Assembly: GCA_033398695.1 (NCBI GenBank)
Contig: CM065811.1
Coordinates: 115,491,501 to 115,555,500, forward strand
Source of the DNA: Orobanche coerulescens
Taxonomy: Eukaryota; Streptophyta; Magnoliopsida; Lamiales; Orobanchaceae
Reading direction: 5' to 3'
Length of the DNA: 64,000 nucleotides
The translations under genes and the position numbers were made by a program. The notes beneath the pieces are model-generated. The model was not told where the DNA came from. It ran no database searches and saw nothing but the letters and a program-made list of their open reading frames with translations. Numbering within the stretch: position 1 is the first letter of the stretch; each line of letters begins with the position of its first letter. Shown here in pieces: positions 9,890 through 21,066 of this stretch.

Positions 9890-11359
9890 TCACATTTCGG
9901 AGACGAATCTCTCTTCGTGGCTCCAATCGCTCCAGTTGTACAGTGTATCGTACGGAGCTAGCCTGTAGCCTTTCCATTGCAGAAATCTTTCGTACGCGTG
10001 TTCAATTTGAACCGAAAGAAGGGTCTGATTGATGATCGAGTCAGGGGAGGGACTTCGAATAACGTCTGGAGATGCTGTTTCGAGGGATTCCTGTACAGGT
10101 ATGGGATCCTGTACGGAAGGGGGACTCCTTACAGGGGATGGTGCCCTTAAGGAAGATGGATCCTGTACGGGTGTGGGATCCCGCAGAGGAGAAGTAGCTT
10201 TTGGCTCTGAATGGGCAGCCGACTCGCTAAAGTCTTGAACGTTGGCAGATGTCTCAATATCCGTCCTAGCCGCCAAAGGCTCGGGATCTACTGTCGATAC
10301 AGTAGGAGACACCTCTTCCACAGGGGTTGGGCCCTGGGGTTCTTCATCAGTGGGTTGCGCCACGGGGGAGACTTCCTTGGAGTGCTTGGTAGATTTGATT
10401 TTTGAAATCCTCCTGAGTCTCTTCTTGGGCTTCTCACCAGCAGAGTGTTTCTTGCTGTGAGATCGCTTTCGCTTCTTTAAAGATTCCATTTCTGGGACCT
10501 TCACGGATTCATCTCTTGGGTTGTCAGAAATTGGCATGTGCCTGGTTCTCGGGTGGTTGCAATGCATGGTGCTCTGGTTATACGCAGTGGGCTTGACGCC
10601 TCCTAAGTATATCCTCGAGCTATTCTTCTTCGCATCGGCGGATTGCGTCAGTCCGCACTTCGTCAGAATGTAGTTCAGCATTAAACCAAAGGATTTCTTT
10701 TGGGTGGCAGGTTTGCACACCACTTCTTGAAGACGTTTCAGAATTATTTGGCACCAATTGACCTTTTCACAGGTCAAAATAGCTACCATCATCCTAAACC
10801 TTAAGTTTGTGCACATCTCGAACGCACCGGTTCGGTTTTCAATAATCCTGGAGCAAAAGTCATGAAGATACACAAAATGAAGAAGAAAGTTTTTCTTGTG
10901 ACAAGTAGTTGTCACCATATCAACCACTTTGGACCCTGTAAATAGTCCATAAAACTTAGTAATGAGCTCTTGAGACCCGAACGTCTCAAGTTGGTCCATG
11001 GTCAGGCCGTCAGCGGGTAGCCTGTAGATTCTCTGGAGCAGATCGCGATTAATACAGATCTCCACTCCCTGGACTGTTGCAGTGATGTCAGCAACATGAC
11101 CTCCCTGGGCCAGTGACTGAAAACGGACGGCGGCGTTGAGGTAGAATTCCTCAACCAGATGGGCGTCGAATTTGTCGGCGGTCTTGCTCCCGAGGCGATA
11201 GAGGCCTTGTTGTTGAAGACGAGTAATGATATATTCCATAGGTTCTGCGTCGTTGGTTTCCGAGAGAATACGCTCCATGATGACAGGTTTGGAGAAGATC
11301 CGGCCATCAATGATGTTGGCGGATTTCTTCAGAACAGGGGAAGAAGATTGACCAGCCAT
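9890..11359 (-). CDS. Element B: ORF3, N-terminal half (plant transposon-protein-like domain)
   Basis: I chose ATG 11359 (MAGQSSSPV) over the upstream ATG at 11395, because D and G start ORF3 with short M-[AS]-S-like ends at the matching place. Residues up to about 250 form a globular domain, with EEFYLNAAVRF and VQGVEICINRDLLQ motifs resembling the putative plant transposon protein domain found in many retroelement ORFs (family recalled, not searched). After that comes a basic stretch of KKRKRSHSKK type that could be a nuclear localisation signal, then a low-complexity SP-rich region. The frame stops at 9890; two stops and compensating slips separate it from the second half. A TATA box sits 144 bases upstream. 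Confidence 0.75.
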   Translation of the reverse strand: MAGQSSSPVLKKSANIIDGRIFSKPVIMERILSETNDAEPMEYIITRLQQQGLYRLGSKTADKFDAHLVEEFYLNAAVRFQSLAQGGHVADITATVQGVEICINRDLLQRIYRLPADGLTMDQLETFGSQELITKFYGLFTGSKVVDMVTTTCHKKNFLLHFVYLHDFCSRIIENRTGAFEMCTNLRFRMMVAILTCEKVNWCQIILKRLQEVVCKPATQKKSFGLMLNYILTKCGLTQSADAKKNSSRIYLGGVKPTAYNQSTMHCNHPRTRHMPISDNPRDESVKVPEMESLKKRKRSHSKKHSAGEKPKKRLRRISKIKSTKHSKEVSPVAQPTDEEPQGPTPVEEVSPTVSTVDPEPLAARTDIETSANVQDFSESAAHSEPKATSPLRDPTPVQDPSSLRAPSPVRSPPSVQDPIPVQESLETASPDVIRSPSPDSIINQTLLSVQIEHAYERFLQWKGYRLAPYDTLYNWSDWSHEERFVSEM

Positions 11360-12119
11360 TGATGTTTTCTTAAAAATAAAGGTGCAAGAAAACAATCGAA
11401 ATATGCAGTGAAATGCAGAAAAATATGTAGGCTGTTTGCTTGAGAACTCTTGTAATTGCAGAAAGCGTAAAGAGTCTCTAATGGCAGATCCAGTCCTTTT
11501 ATAGTTGGGCGGCGAAATAGGGTTTTGCAGAGTACGAATGGTCAGATTTTAAGGGATGGGAACCGGTTTTGAAATTAACGGTCAAGATGGATTGAGTGTA
11601 ACTGGTACGCTAATCCATTAAAAAGTTTTAAAATAGAGCGGGTCCCACTTCTGACATAGGTTGATACCCTAAATGCCTAAAACGGCGGTTTAAAAATAAT
11701 AAACAATTTAAAAACATCGCGGCTTTTGAGATTGATTGTCCGGATGTCGTGTAAGGCATTTAATGAACATGACGTTTGACATAAAAACAGGCACGTGGAC
11801 AAAAATTATTTTAAAAGGAAATAATATTATATTATATCGAATCGAAATCCTATAGCATGTCCGTTTTCCGCGTCGATACGTTCCCCCTTAAAAAGGTACT
11901 AATAGGTTTTGAATTTCATACAACAATATTTGGATTAATCTTTGTATTCATGGGTCCTACAAGATTCCCCTTAATTATTGCACACATCGGTGTAGGATTC
12001 ATATGCCTTCGCTACTGATCTTGTATTGATGATTCCGAGTGTTCAAATAATTAATGTTGAATCTGTATTCACGGTCTTACAAAGATTCCCCTCAATTGTT
12101 GAGTAAAACAAGAAATTAC
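11360..12119 (-). promoter_or_regulatory. Element B: pol-ORF3 spacer with internal promoter signals
   Basis: This stretch has no gene. On the minus strand a TATA box (CTATAAAAGG, core at 11497-11503) lies 144 bases before the ORF3 ATG. Upstream are a palindromic AACCGGTT (about 11571) and a G-box CACGTG (11792-11797). Three purine tracts (about 11881, 11965 and 12085, each AAGGGG-like on the minus strand) form a degenerate tandem repeat; multiple purine tracts are a known Sirevirus trait. At the pol stop codon the sequence reads CTGTAAGTAA, like a 5' splice site. Element D repeats all of these features. Confidence 0.65.
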
Positions 12120-12923
12120 TTACAGGAGTCCGGGCCGTAGTATTCCCAATTCTTGTCTAAGCATGTTGAATCTTGCTGTGTCGAGAGGCTTGGTGAAGAT
12201 GTCGGCCAGCTGAACGTCTGTATGAACTTTTTCCAGGCGAACATCCTTGTTCTCGACATGATTCCTGATAAAATGATGCTTCATGTTGATATGTTTAGTG
12301 CGCGAGTGCAGAACAGGATTGTGCGTGATTGCAATTGCACTCGTGCTATCACACATGATTGGAGTCTCTCTAGCATCGATTCCATAGTCTGACAGTTGTT
12401 GCTGCATCCAAAGGATCTGCATACAGCAGCTACCACAGACATAGTACTGATTCAGCCGTGGAAAGAGAGTTAGCCAATTGCTTCTTCTTGAACCAAGAAA
12501 CGAGTCTAGGTCCGAGAAAGTGACAAGTTCCACTTGTACTCTTCCTATCTAGCTTGCAGCCTCCGAGATCCGAGTCAGTATCCAACTAAATCGAATCCGC
12601 CTTCCTTAGGATACCACAGTCCTGCATCGATTCCTTTAATGTATTTCGTGATTCGTTTAGTTGTATTGAAGTGTGATTCCTTAGGTGCAACTTGGTATCT
12701 CACACACTCCAACAAAGAAATGGATATCGGCTGCAGCCGTTAGTACAGTGGAGCGAACCAATGAGCTTCTGTAGAGTGATTGGTCAAACGGCTTTCCGGC
12801 TTCATCAAGACTAATTTGCACGGAAGTGCTCATAGGGGTTGCGAGGATTTGGAATTGTTCATTCCAAATTTGTTGAGAAGCTCCTTGCCGTATTTCTCTG
12901 GTTGATGAATATACTGTAGGCAA
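12120..12923 (-). pseudogene. Element B: RNase H and end of RT
   Basis: The piece 12120-12533 encodes the copia RNase H end, with a CDSTSAIAITHNPVLHSRTKH block and the closing ADIFTKPLD motif, ending RPGLL before TAA. The piece 12681-12923 is the end of RT with several frame breaks. The conserved STAESEYYAAGSC segment seen in D (31800) is disrupted here, which removes catalytic acidic residues. It would degrade the RNA of the RNA-DNA hybrid during reverse transcription. Confidence 0.8.
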
Positions 12924-12941
12924 ATCGCTTTACCCGCAAAC

Positions 12942-13124
12942 CTAGGAAATAACTAAGTTCCCCATCATACTCATTTCAAATTTACTTTGCATGAGATGAG
13001 AGAACCTTTGACATAGAGCAAGGTTAGTTGAACCAAAAATAATATCATCGACATAGATTTGTACCATTAGAAGGTCATCACCTTCTGTATCTTGAACAAG
13101 GTTTTGTCTACTGACCTTTCTCAA
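12942..13124 (-). pseudogene. Element B: RT palm segment with YVDD
   Basis: A short open piece holds the catalytic motif [13 protein letters not shown] of copia reverse transcriptase. It is in the frame of the main pol ORF but is separated from it by a damaged stretch at 13125-13136 and is cut again at 12942. D has the matching region intact at 32400-32460. Confidence 0.8.
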
Positions 13125-13136
13125 ATCCGTTGTTGG

Positions 13137-15005
13137 TTAGATCTTTGGGACGGTGGTTTCGTACTGTGCTCTAGGGGCTTGTTTAAGTCCGTACAGGCTT
13201 TCCTTAGCTTTGTAAACTAGATCGATACCGTCTGTGTTGGCAAACCATGGTGGTTGTTCAACATAAACTTCTTCTGCAAGATCTCCATTCAGGAAAGCAC
13301 TCTTGACGTCCATTTGGTATACGATAAAACTCTTATGGGCGGCAAAGGCTAAAAATATCCTAATGGCTTCTAGTCTCGCTACAGGGGCGAAGGTTTCATC
13401 ATAGTCGATTCCTTCTTCCTGACAATAGCCTTGTGCTACTAGTCTGGATTTGTTTCTTATGATAAGTCCATTTCGATCCTTTTTGTTTCGAAATACCCAT
13501 TTGGTTCCTATAACCGATTGGTGTGTCGGTCTGGGTACAAGATACCATACATTGTTTCTTTCGAAACCGTTAAGCTCTTCTTCCATAGATGTTATCCAAT
13601 GAGAATTGTTAAGAGCGTCTATGGTCGAAACAGGTTCGGACTGGGCTAAGAATACAGCGATAGTGCACATATTGAGTCTCCTAAGTTCGGATTGATATTT
13701 CCATTCAGGAAACTGTGAAACTTCATCATTAGATTCTTCTTGTGCACAAAGTACATTTCCTTGTGTACTCTGTATTCTCCTACGAGTAGAAACACCGGCA
13801 TTAATGTTTCCAATGATCAGCTCTTGCGGGTGATCTCTCAACCATCTTCGGTCGGGTTCTAGTTCAGGATCCCGTACTGTATCGAAGGTTTCTGTGGATA
13901 CAGCTTCAGCTTGTACAGCGTCGGTTTCATCCACATCGATTCTTACAGCTGCGGGGTTGATTTCTAAATCAACGACAGGTTCTATCGGTGTAGGTGGATC
14001 CAAGATAGATAGATGGTGAATGTTCTGAGTGATATCATCTACTCTTGTAGGGTCATGGTGTGGTTCGTCGAACACTACATGAACTGATTCCTCGATCGTC
14101 AGCTTCCTTTTATTAAAGATTCTGAAAGCTTTGCTGACGGAGGAGTATCCTACGAATATTCCTTCATCTGATTTTTCATCAAAGGTTCTAAGTTTGTACT
14201 TCCCATTGTTCAATACATAACACCTGCATCCAAAAATGTGAAAGTACGAAACTAACGGAGTTTTGTTATTCCATACCTCATAAGCTGTTTTGTTGTGGTG
14301 CTTGTTGACGATACAGCGGTTTTGAGTGTAGCACGCTGTATTGGTTGCTTCACCCCAGAAACACTGTGGCAATTTGCTTGCTGCAATCATTGTCCTTGTT
14401 GCTTCTTTCAACGTCCTATTCTTTCGTTCGGCAACACCATTTTGTTGAGGTGTACGGGCAGCTGAGTATTCGTGCTGTATTCCATTCTCCGAACAGTATT
14501 GCTCTATAAAGCGGTTAGTAAATTCAGTACCTCTGTCGGAACGAATGCACACGATACTCGACGCTTTTTCATTTTGCAACTTTCTCAGGAGCTCGGGCAG
14601 CCTTGATGTTGTTTCATTCTTCTTGCTAAGAAAGATTGTCCAAGCATACCTGGAATAATCATCAACAACAACCATGCAGTATTTCTTACCTCCCAAACTT
14701 ACTGGGTCTACAGGACCGTAGAGATCCATGTGTAGCATTTCCAACACTCTTTGGGTTGAAAGGTAGGATTTGCTTTTCAGGGTTGACTTGATTTGCTTGC
14801 CTTTCTGGCATGGTCCGCAGACGCTGTCCTTCTTGAATGATACATCTGGCAAACCTCTAACCATACCCTGTCTTGAAAGCTTGTTGATCGTCTTGAAGTT
14901 GACGTGAGACATCCTCTTGTGCCATAGCCATCTAAGATCTGCAGTGCCTTTGGCAACAAAACATGGAATTGAGGAGCTCATAGGCTTCCAGTCAGCAATG
15001 TACAT
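13137..15005 (-). CDS. Element B: integrase and N-terminal RT
   Basis: This 622-codon frame carries the integrase zinc finger (H29, H34, C63, C66) and the catalytic core. Its residues are D94 (HMDLYGP), D157 (RSDRGTEF) and E193 ([10 protein letters not shown]), a D-D35-E spacing typical of copia. A linker follows, then the N-terminal RT palm from about residue 475 ([23 protein letters not shown]). It is cut off from the upstream protease by a nonsense change at 15020 (GGA to TGA when compared with D) and loses frame at about 13140, before the YVDD motif. The first Met is not a biological start: the frame is part of a larger polyprotein. Confidence 0.9.
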   Translation of the reverse strand: MYIADWKPMSSSIPCFVAKGTADLRWLWHKRMSHVNFKTINKLSRQGMVRGLPDVSFKKDSVCGPCQKGKQIKSTLKSKSYLSTQRVLEMLHMDLYGPVDPVSLGGKKYCMVVVDDYSRYAWTIFLSKKNETTSRLPELLRKLQNEKASSIVCIRSDRGTEFTNRFIEQYCSENGIQHEYSAARTPQQNGVAERKNRTLKEATRTMIAASKLPQCFWGEATNTACYTQNRCIVNKHHNKTAYEVWNNKTPLVSYFHIFGCRCYVLNNGKYKLRTFDEKSDEGIFVGYSSVSKAFRIFNKRKLTIEESVHVVFDEPHHDPTRVDDITQNIHHLSILDPPTPIEPVVDLEINPAAVRIDVDETDAVQAEAVSTETFDTVRDPELEPDRRWLRDHPQELIIGNINAGVSTRRRIQSTQGNVLCAQEESNDEVSQFPEWKYQSELRRLNMCTIAVFLAQSEPVSTIDALNNSHWITSMEEELNGFERNNVWYLVPRPTHQSVIGTKWVFRNKKDRNGLIIRNKSRLVAQGYCQEEGIDYDETFAPVARLEAIRIFLAFAAHKSFIVYQMDVKSAFLNGDLAEEVYVEQPPWFANTDGIDLVYKAKESLYGLKQAPRAQYETTVPKI

Positions 15006-15020
15006 ATTACCTGATCTGCT

Positions 15021-15330
15021 TCATGTAAGCACAACTTCCTTGGTTTGGATGTTCTTGACTCTACAGCGATCTATATAGAACTTCACCGAGAACTGTTTAT
15101 CACAGAACTGGCTAATACTAAGTAGATTATACTGTAAGCCTTCAACATATGCAACATCGGTGACCTTGAATTTCCCGACAAGTAGGTTTCCTTTCCCTCT
15201 TGTTCTTCCTTTAGACTTATCACCGAAGCGAACTTTTGGACCGCGACCTTCTACAAAATCAGATAGCTTGCTCCTATCTCCGGTCATGTGACGAGAGCAT
15301 CCACTATCAAAGTACTGTATCCTCCTCTAG
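15021..15330 (-). pseudogene. Element B: aspartic protease
   Basis: The active-site motif FDSGCSRHMTGD is at about 15275-15311 (catalytic Asp codon 15306-15308), followed by 88 codons ending VVLT before the TGA. It would cleave the gag-pol polyprotein. The frame is broken just upstream of the active site, so it is not continuous with gag. Confidence 0.8.
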
Positions 15331-15359
15331 AATGTCTGTAACAAAGAAATTAGGTAGAT

Positions 15360-16457
15360 TTAGGTCCCCTTTGATTTTGGGTCCATGTATGTTAGTTCCT
15401 TTAGGTACCCAAGCTTTCTGGCAGCAATTGGTTTCTTGTAGGACATACTGCATGCAGTGTTGCGATATCTACGGGGCATATCCGTAGTTGTTATAATCAT
15501 GATAATTACTATGCATGTAAAATCCAGGGTTATTATTATTATTCGACGAGTGCCGTCTAGGAGGTGGAGCCATTTTCTTAGGCCTAACACTTGTCTTACG
15601 GGTCTCAGTTGGATTCCCAATCCGTTGTTGATACCGAATCGCATCTGTCTTGAGGGATAACGGGCTCCTGTATCCATTACTAGGCGCGCATGTCTTGAGT
15701 GCTGCGGTGCGGGCCTTTGGTGGTTGAATCGCCTTCTTTCGAATGATCGGCATTTATGATATGCTTGTGGAGCATGCTGTTGAGTACGCCTTCTGAGTGG
15801 CTGTTGGTTCCACTGTCTCGAATAGTAGAGTTGCGGGGGCGGAATTGCAGCCTTCGGTTTTCTCGGTACAGCAGGTTCCTTTATGGGACTAGGAGTATCT
15901 TCCGATTCTGGAATGTGTTCCACACTCTTGACGAACACTGTACTAGTTTTCCCTTTGTTCGAACATGAGCTGTATCCTAAGCCACTTTTATCATGAGCAT
16001 GTTGCCCAGTGCTCAGAATTTCTTCCATTCTTTTGGACGATTTTTCAAAAGACTTCAGAATGGTCTCAAGTTCAGTTTCTCGCTTTTCGAGAGTTGTGAT
16101 TTTGGTTTGTAGTAGAGCCAAATCATTTGTCTTGCTCTCATTGTGGGTTTTAACCTCATTTAATTCATGAGCAAGTTGATGATTGCTCTCCATGAGTTTT
16201 TCAAAATCGACCTTGCTGGTTTCACAATCAAGAGACATATTTTCATAATTTATTTTCAGCAAGTCATTTTCATCTTTCAGCTCTAAATTTGTTAATTGAA
16301 GCTGTATATTCTCAGTTTTTAGAGTCTCATGGGCCTTTTGAATGTTTTTAAACTCATTCATCATATTTTCGAAAGTATGAGATGCATTAGATGGAATAGC
16401 AGAGGTTGAACTTACCTCATCGTCGCTGTCTTCACCTTCTGGAACATCTTTGGCCAT
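15360..16457 (-). pseudogene. Element B: gag, C-terminal coiled-coil part
   Basis: A 365-codon frame begins MAKDVPEGEDSDDEVSS and has a long helical, heptad-rich region (about residues 25-165, e.g. NIQKAHETLKTENIQLQLT). It then has a Pro/Gln/Arg-rich tail that slips frame. Element D has the same segment inside an intact 537-codon gag. The region probably supports particle assembly. It is in the frame of pol. Confidence 0.75.
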
Positions 16458-17598
16458 AAATCACATGTATGCTTTATCATCAAACTCATCGTCAGATGAA
16501 TCACTTTCAGTGACCACCTGAAGACATTATGATGATTTAGATGGTGTGGGGGAGGCTTCTGATTCTCCAATCAGGGCCTTGAGCTTGTCTTTCCAAGCAC
16601 GTCTTCTTTCATCTCTCTCTTGTTGCTCGGCCTCAGGCAATCTTTGGACTTTGGGATGAGGACATTTGTTTGCATAATGGCACGGTTTCGCAGCTTATAG
16701 CAAAGTTAGCATCACCGAGATGATGTTTCGGTACTTACCTTGTTGATGAGTTTGGGCACGTAGGAGTCTTTCCAGATGTTTAATGAACTTTTTGAATTTA
16801 TGCATTAGAAGCGCCATTTCATCTTGGGACGGGATGTCGTAAATCACAAGCATTCTTGTGGCCGGCTTGACGAGCTAGGCATCCGTGTCGACGGTTCGAT
16901 ACGGCAGCGAGAGTGTGACCTTTGAAGGAGATTCTTGACTTTCTCTCTTGTCAATATCATACTCAAAAGCTTTGAGGTCGGAGAAGAGACCAAAAGTGGA
17001 TATTTCATTAAGATTACAGGATACACGCATATTTGTGGTCTTAAGGTCCCGTCGAGTGGGAGAGATCTGAAAATTTTTAAGTTCTTCTCCTTTTGGGTGT
17101 AAATTTTGCCCAACGCTTCAAGTTCACCAACAATACCGGTAAATCTGAGGTCAAGTTCCTCAAGTGTTTCCGTTGGTTTCATTTCAAAAGATTCAAATTG
17201 CTGAGTTAGTTTTGAAATCTTGTTTTCTTTTGAGAGCTCAGTTCCTCGCAAATTAACTTGAGTTTATCGATTTCTTTGGGTGTTTTGCAGCTCTTTACCT
17301 TTGAGAACGTGCCTTTGTCAAGAGTGACAAATAACGCGTTCTTAGCCACGTTGTCGAGATTGGCTCGCTTCCTTTCATCTGTTGTCCATTGCTCGCGTTC
17401 CTTCTCGAGCATTTCGGCATGGGCTTGGCCCTCAATCCTTGCGGCCGGATTGACCTTCATGATCTTGATAGGACCATCTGTATAACAAAAATCATCTCTT
17501 CGTGCATTCTTTGCAAGATGAGCTTCCATTCTAATTCTCCAGTCGTCAAATTCGTTAATAGAGAACATAGGGACTTTGTTAATCATAGAAGTATCCAT
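16458..17598 (-). pseudogene. Element B: gag, N-terminal part, zinc knuckle lost
   Basis: Gag starts at ATG 17598 (MDTSMINKVPMFS), runs 130 codons, then shifts frame to 17251-16844 (TQQFESFEMKPTETLEELD, a UBN2-type gag segment). At 16640-16740, where D encodes CYNCRKPGHYANKC, B has indels that destroy the CCHC knuckle. The capsid protein could not bind RNA normally even if the frames were joined. Confidence 0.8.
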
Positions 17599-17694
17599 AC
17601 CGATAATATAGGAATGAAAGAGACTGTTTTGAAAATAAGTGATTTGAATCGATTCGGTTAAAAAAGAAATACGTGATTCTTTTTAGAATCAACC

Positions 17695-17706
17695 GCTCCG
17701 ATACCA
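17695..17706 (-). other. Element B: primer-binding site
   Basis: The minus strand reads TGGTATCGGAGC, one change from the initiator tRNA-Met site, two bases after the 5' LTR end. Confidence 0.85.
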
Positions 17707-17708
17707 CT

Positions 17709-18855
17709 TGTTGGCCACTAAGTATCTGGATACGGTTTGGAAAATGGTTTAAACAACAAACTGTACGGATTCTAAATCGAGTGCGTAGCGGAAGTCTTGG
17801 ATACAGTAGGTTGTTGTGGATACAGCAACTAAGTGTATAGTGTATACTTAATATATCACAGTAATTTAAAACAGTAAAAGCTGAAGGTAAATAACACAGT
17901 AATTAAAGTGGTTCGAGGTAAACCCCTCTACGTCCACTGGTCCTCCACACAGGAGTAAAAAGTTTATTATAATTACTGCGTACACAACTACATAATTATA
18001 ATCAAACCTATCCTTGTATCGTTCACACAGATTGATACAAAGAATGTCGCTTTCAACCGTTCACACAGATTGGTTAAAGCTTCCTTCTTGACTAGCTTCT
18101 TCACACACAGTTCCAAAGCTTCGTCCTTATTCGTCCCACACAAGTCAGAATAACTTGTTGAGTTCACACAGAGCTCAGTTTTTACACAGAGGTAAAAGGT
18201 AGGTAACCAGATAAGAACAGTAGCTTTGAATATGAAGTTCTTGAGCTGATGATGGCTGTACTTGATGTTGAGCACTGTATATCTCTTTCGTTCTTAATTG
18301 CAGTAAGCTTTGGAGATATGTTTGCTCTGATGATAACTTTTGATAGCTTGAGTGTTAGGTTACTTGGTAACTGATCTTCAATGTCTTCATAAGGTATATA
18401 TAGTCTCTGAAGAAAGTATCCGTTGAGATGTATCCGTTTGAATAAGATTTCGTTCAACGGGATTATGACACGATCCGGATTTCGCGGGATTCTGAAGATC
18501 TGGCAGTATTTAAATACTTTATCCTTGAGTATTTAAATACTTCTTTATTCAACGGGACTTGACTTTTGTTCCTTCTTTGTCCTGTTGTGAGCTGTATGGA
18601 AGATAACTGTATTTTGGGTATCGAGACAGTTTCCATACTTGGTCTTTTTACAAGACTTCTTGCTGTACTGACGAGCTTCACTTTATGCTGATTCGAGGCA
18701 GGTCTTCGATACAGGATGAAGCCTCAAAGCTTCGATACAGTTTCCTTTACTGTATACGGATTGGCATATATGTCAAAACCTCTTTATCAAATATCATTCG
18801 ATACAGGGATCGGATATCCCGGCTGTTTCGATACAGGGTATTTGTTTTCCCAACA
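17709..18855 (-). repeat. Element B: 5' LTR
   Basis: It pairs with 6620-7758. The TATA box is TATATATA at 18395-18402 and the hairpin is at 17907-17938. The U3 part carries four CGATACAG boxes (18707, 18733, 18799, 18829), several of which are altered in the other LTR. Confidence 0.9.
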
Positions 18856-18860
18856 TCTTG

Positions 18861-19201
18861 TTTGAGTCCAACCATTGTGGGATAGAATCTTTTATTAGAA
18901 TGTCTATCTGATTTCACACTGTATGCAATTGTGCATTCACGAGGCGACTTGTCATGACTAGTGGGGTTTTCGTTATAGCAAGGGTAGTGGGATTGGGTGA
19001 AATTCCTATCGAGCCAGGAAGAGTGATTTCATATGCTGGTACGGGCATATGGGTATAACCGTCGGGAGGGAACTACTTGGGCACTCCGAGATGGGACTCA
19101 AAACGAGTAAGGATAGGTGTGGAAGGTAGTAGTAGAGCTCCTACTATCTGAAGCACAGGATCCGTGCTCGAGTCGGGGAAATTCACGGAGAATCCGAGGA
19201 G
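18861..19201 (+). other. Element C: leader, second part
   Basis: The leader of C resumes here after the duplicated TCTTG (18856-18860). No coding signal is seen before the gag frame. Confidence 0.55.
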
Positions 19202-20425
19202 TTGGGCGTGAGAATAGTTAACATGATTTATTATGTGCTAATAAATCGCTGTAATTATTACCCAGAATGGCCATCACGAGATGCTGGTACTAGATTTACT
19301 GCTGAGCAGATTCGTGAGATGATTGCAGCTGAGGTGGCGCATGCTATTGGGGAGGCGATCCCCGAGATTATTACCGCCATCCATAATGAAGTGGTAGTGT
19401 TGATGGAGGAGCGCATCGCGGTGATGCCACCCCCTACTGGTGGGAAGCCCCGAGCGCGAGAGTTTCAGTATTGGGATCTCTTTGCTTGTTCTCCTCCAAA
19501 GTTCAAGGGAGACTCGAACCCGATCGTCAGCATGCGCTGGATCTCGGACATGGAGTGTGAATTCCTTACCAGTGGTTGTCTGGAGAACTTGAAGGTTTGT
19601 TTCGCGGTGAACCTGTTACGAGACTGAGCGAAAGACTGGTGTGCTCTTGCATTGACGCTTACTGAGCGCGCACTGCCTTGACCTGGGAGTAGTTCGTCGT
19701 ACGTTTTCGTGCAGAGTATGTGCCTCCAGTAGAGATGGAGAAGATTGCTAAAGAATTCTTGGAGCTCACACAGACTATGGAGACCGTGAAGGAGATTAAT
19801 AGAAAGTTCACGGAGATGGCGCTGTTTTGCCCTCAGTATGCAGCTTCTGAGGACATGAAGATGACGTGGTACAAGGATATGTTGATTACAGAGATCAGGG
19901 AGTTCATGAGTATTGCGCACTATGCTTCACTTGCTGCGATGATGGAGGCTACCCGGAGACGAGAACTTGAGCTAGAGACGCACCATGGCACCGATATCGG
20001 CTGTTCCAAAGAAGACGAAGTTCTCGGACTCGCGCTCGAGTCAGAGGAGCGGTGGGTCTAAGCCCAGGGATGGTAACGGAAAGAGAGACGACAAGTGTTT
20101 CAAGTGTGGATAGGTAGGACACTTTGGCCATGATTGTAGGGTACCACTGATGGTCTGTTTTAACTGCAAACAGACAGGCCACATCAAGGTAAATTTCCCG
20201 AATCCGAGGGTTGCTGGCGGGGGTGGGGCACAAAGAGCCCCTGCGGCTGCCCCCTTGCTTATTACTGATGGCAGCATGGGTCAGGCTAGACCTGAGGCGG
20301 GCCGAGGTAAAGTGCACCAGCTGAACGTGGAGGAGGCGCATGCTATGCCTGAAGTGGTGACAGGTATATTTCATCACTTGTTTCTTTTTGACTATTTGAT
20401 TATCGTATGTAATTGTTTTATTTAA
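19202..20425 (+). pseudogene. Element C: gag with damaged zinc knuckles
   Basis: Two open pieces (19202-19627 and 19720-20061) give a gypsy gag: PPKFKGDSN near the start of the capsid domain, then EYVPPVEMEKIAKEFLELTQ and EATRRRELELE. A stop and frame change separate them. Two CCHC knuckles follow at 20093-20210: the first has TAG inside it (CFKCG then stop), the second (CFNCKQTGHIK) has lost its last cysteine. The gag is therefore dead. The true start codon is uncertain because the upstream residues are not family-like. Confidence 0.75.
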
Positions 20426-20480
20426 ACGGTATGATCAGGTACATTCTTAGTTAACTCGGTGACTGCTGTAGTGATGTTTT

Positions 20481-21066
20481 GATAGCGGGGCGACTCATTC
20501 GTTCGTATCTCGCACTATTAGCGAGTGTTTGTGCCGAGTTGCAGGTCGGTTAGGTTATCCACTTGTGGTTGAGGTTGCTGATGTCAAAGACCTTGACGGT
20601 TATGGACATGTCGAGGATGCACTTTGGAAATCTATGGGGTGAGGTTTCCTATAGATTTGATTCCGATTGCTATGCGTGAGTTGTGCGTGATTGTGGGCAT
20701 GGATTGGTTGGATGCTTTTGATTCCGAGATTTTTTGTCGTCGCAAACAAGTACGAGTTCGAACCCCAAGTGGGGGAGAACTGCTAGTTCAGGGAGACTCT
20801 CTTAGGCGGGCCTCAATGATATGTTCGGCAGCGAGAGCGTGGAGGTACTTACAGCATAGTGGCCAGGGGTATTTAGCGTATGTGATAGATACGCGTGGTG
20901 ATGGAGAGAAGAAGACTGTGGGGGATGTACCAGTTGTACGGGAGTTTTCCGATGTATTTCCCGATGATTTATCGGGGATACCTCCCGAGCCACAGGTGAA
21001 GTTCCGCATTGACTTAAATTCTGGGTGCTGCTCCGGTGGCCAAGGCAACTTATCGCCTGGATCCAC
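20481..21066 (+). pseudogene. Element C: aspartic protease and linker to RT
   Basis: The protease active site DSGATHSFVS starts at 20481. The frame resumes at about 20624 with VIVGMDWLDAFD, the usual protease C-terminal block, then PVVREFSDVFPDDLSGIPPEP, the standard gypsy link into RT. A frameshift near 21035 moves reading to the RT frame. Confidence 0.8.

Larger units (their letters stand above)
6620..18855 (-). mobile_element. Element B: full-length Ty1/copia Sirevirus-like retrotransposon, minus strand
   Basis: The element is bounded by two LTRs (6620-7758 and 17709-18855) and flanked by TCTTG on both sides (6615-6619 and 18856-18860). On the minus strand the order is LTR, primer-binding site, gag, protease, integrase, RT, RNase H, a spacer with purine tracts, a large extra ORF3, polypurine tract, LTR. 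The integrase-before-RT order is copia; the large ORF after pol and the AAAAAGGGGGAAAT tract point to the Sirevirus lineage. Gag C-part, protease, integrase, RT and RNase H all lie in one reading frame, so the ancestor had a single gag-pol polyprotein. Confidence 0.92.
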
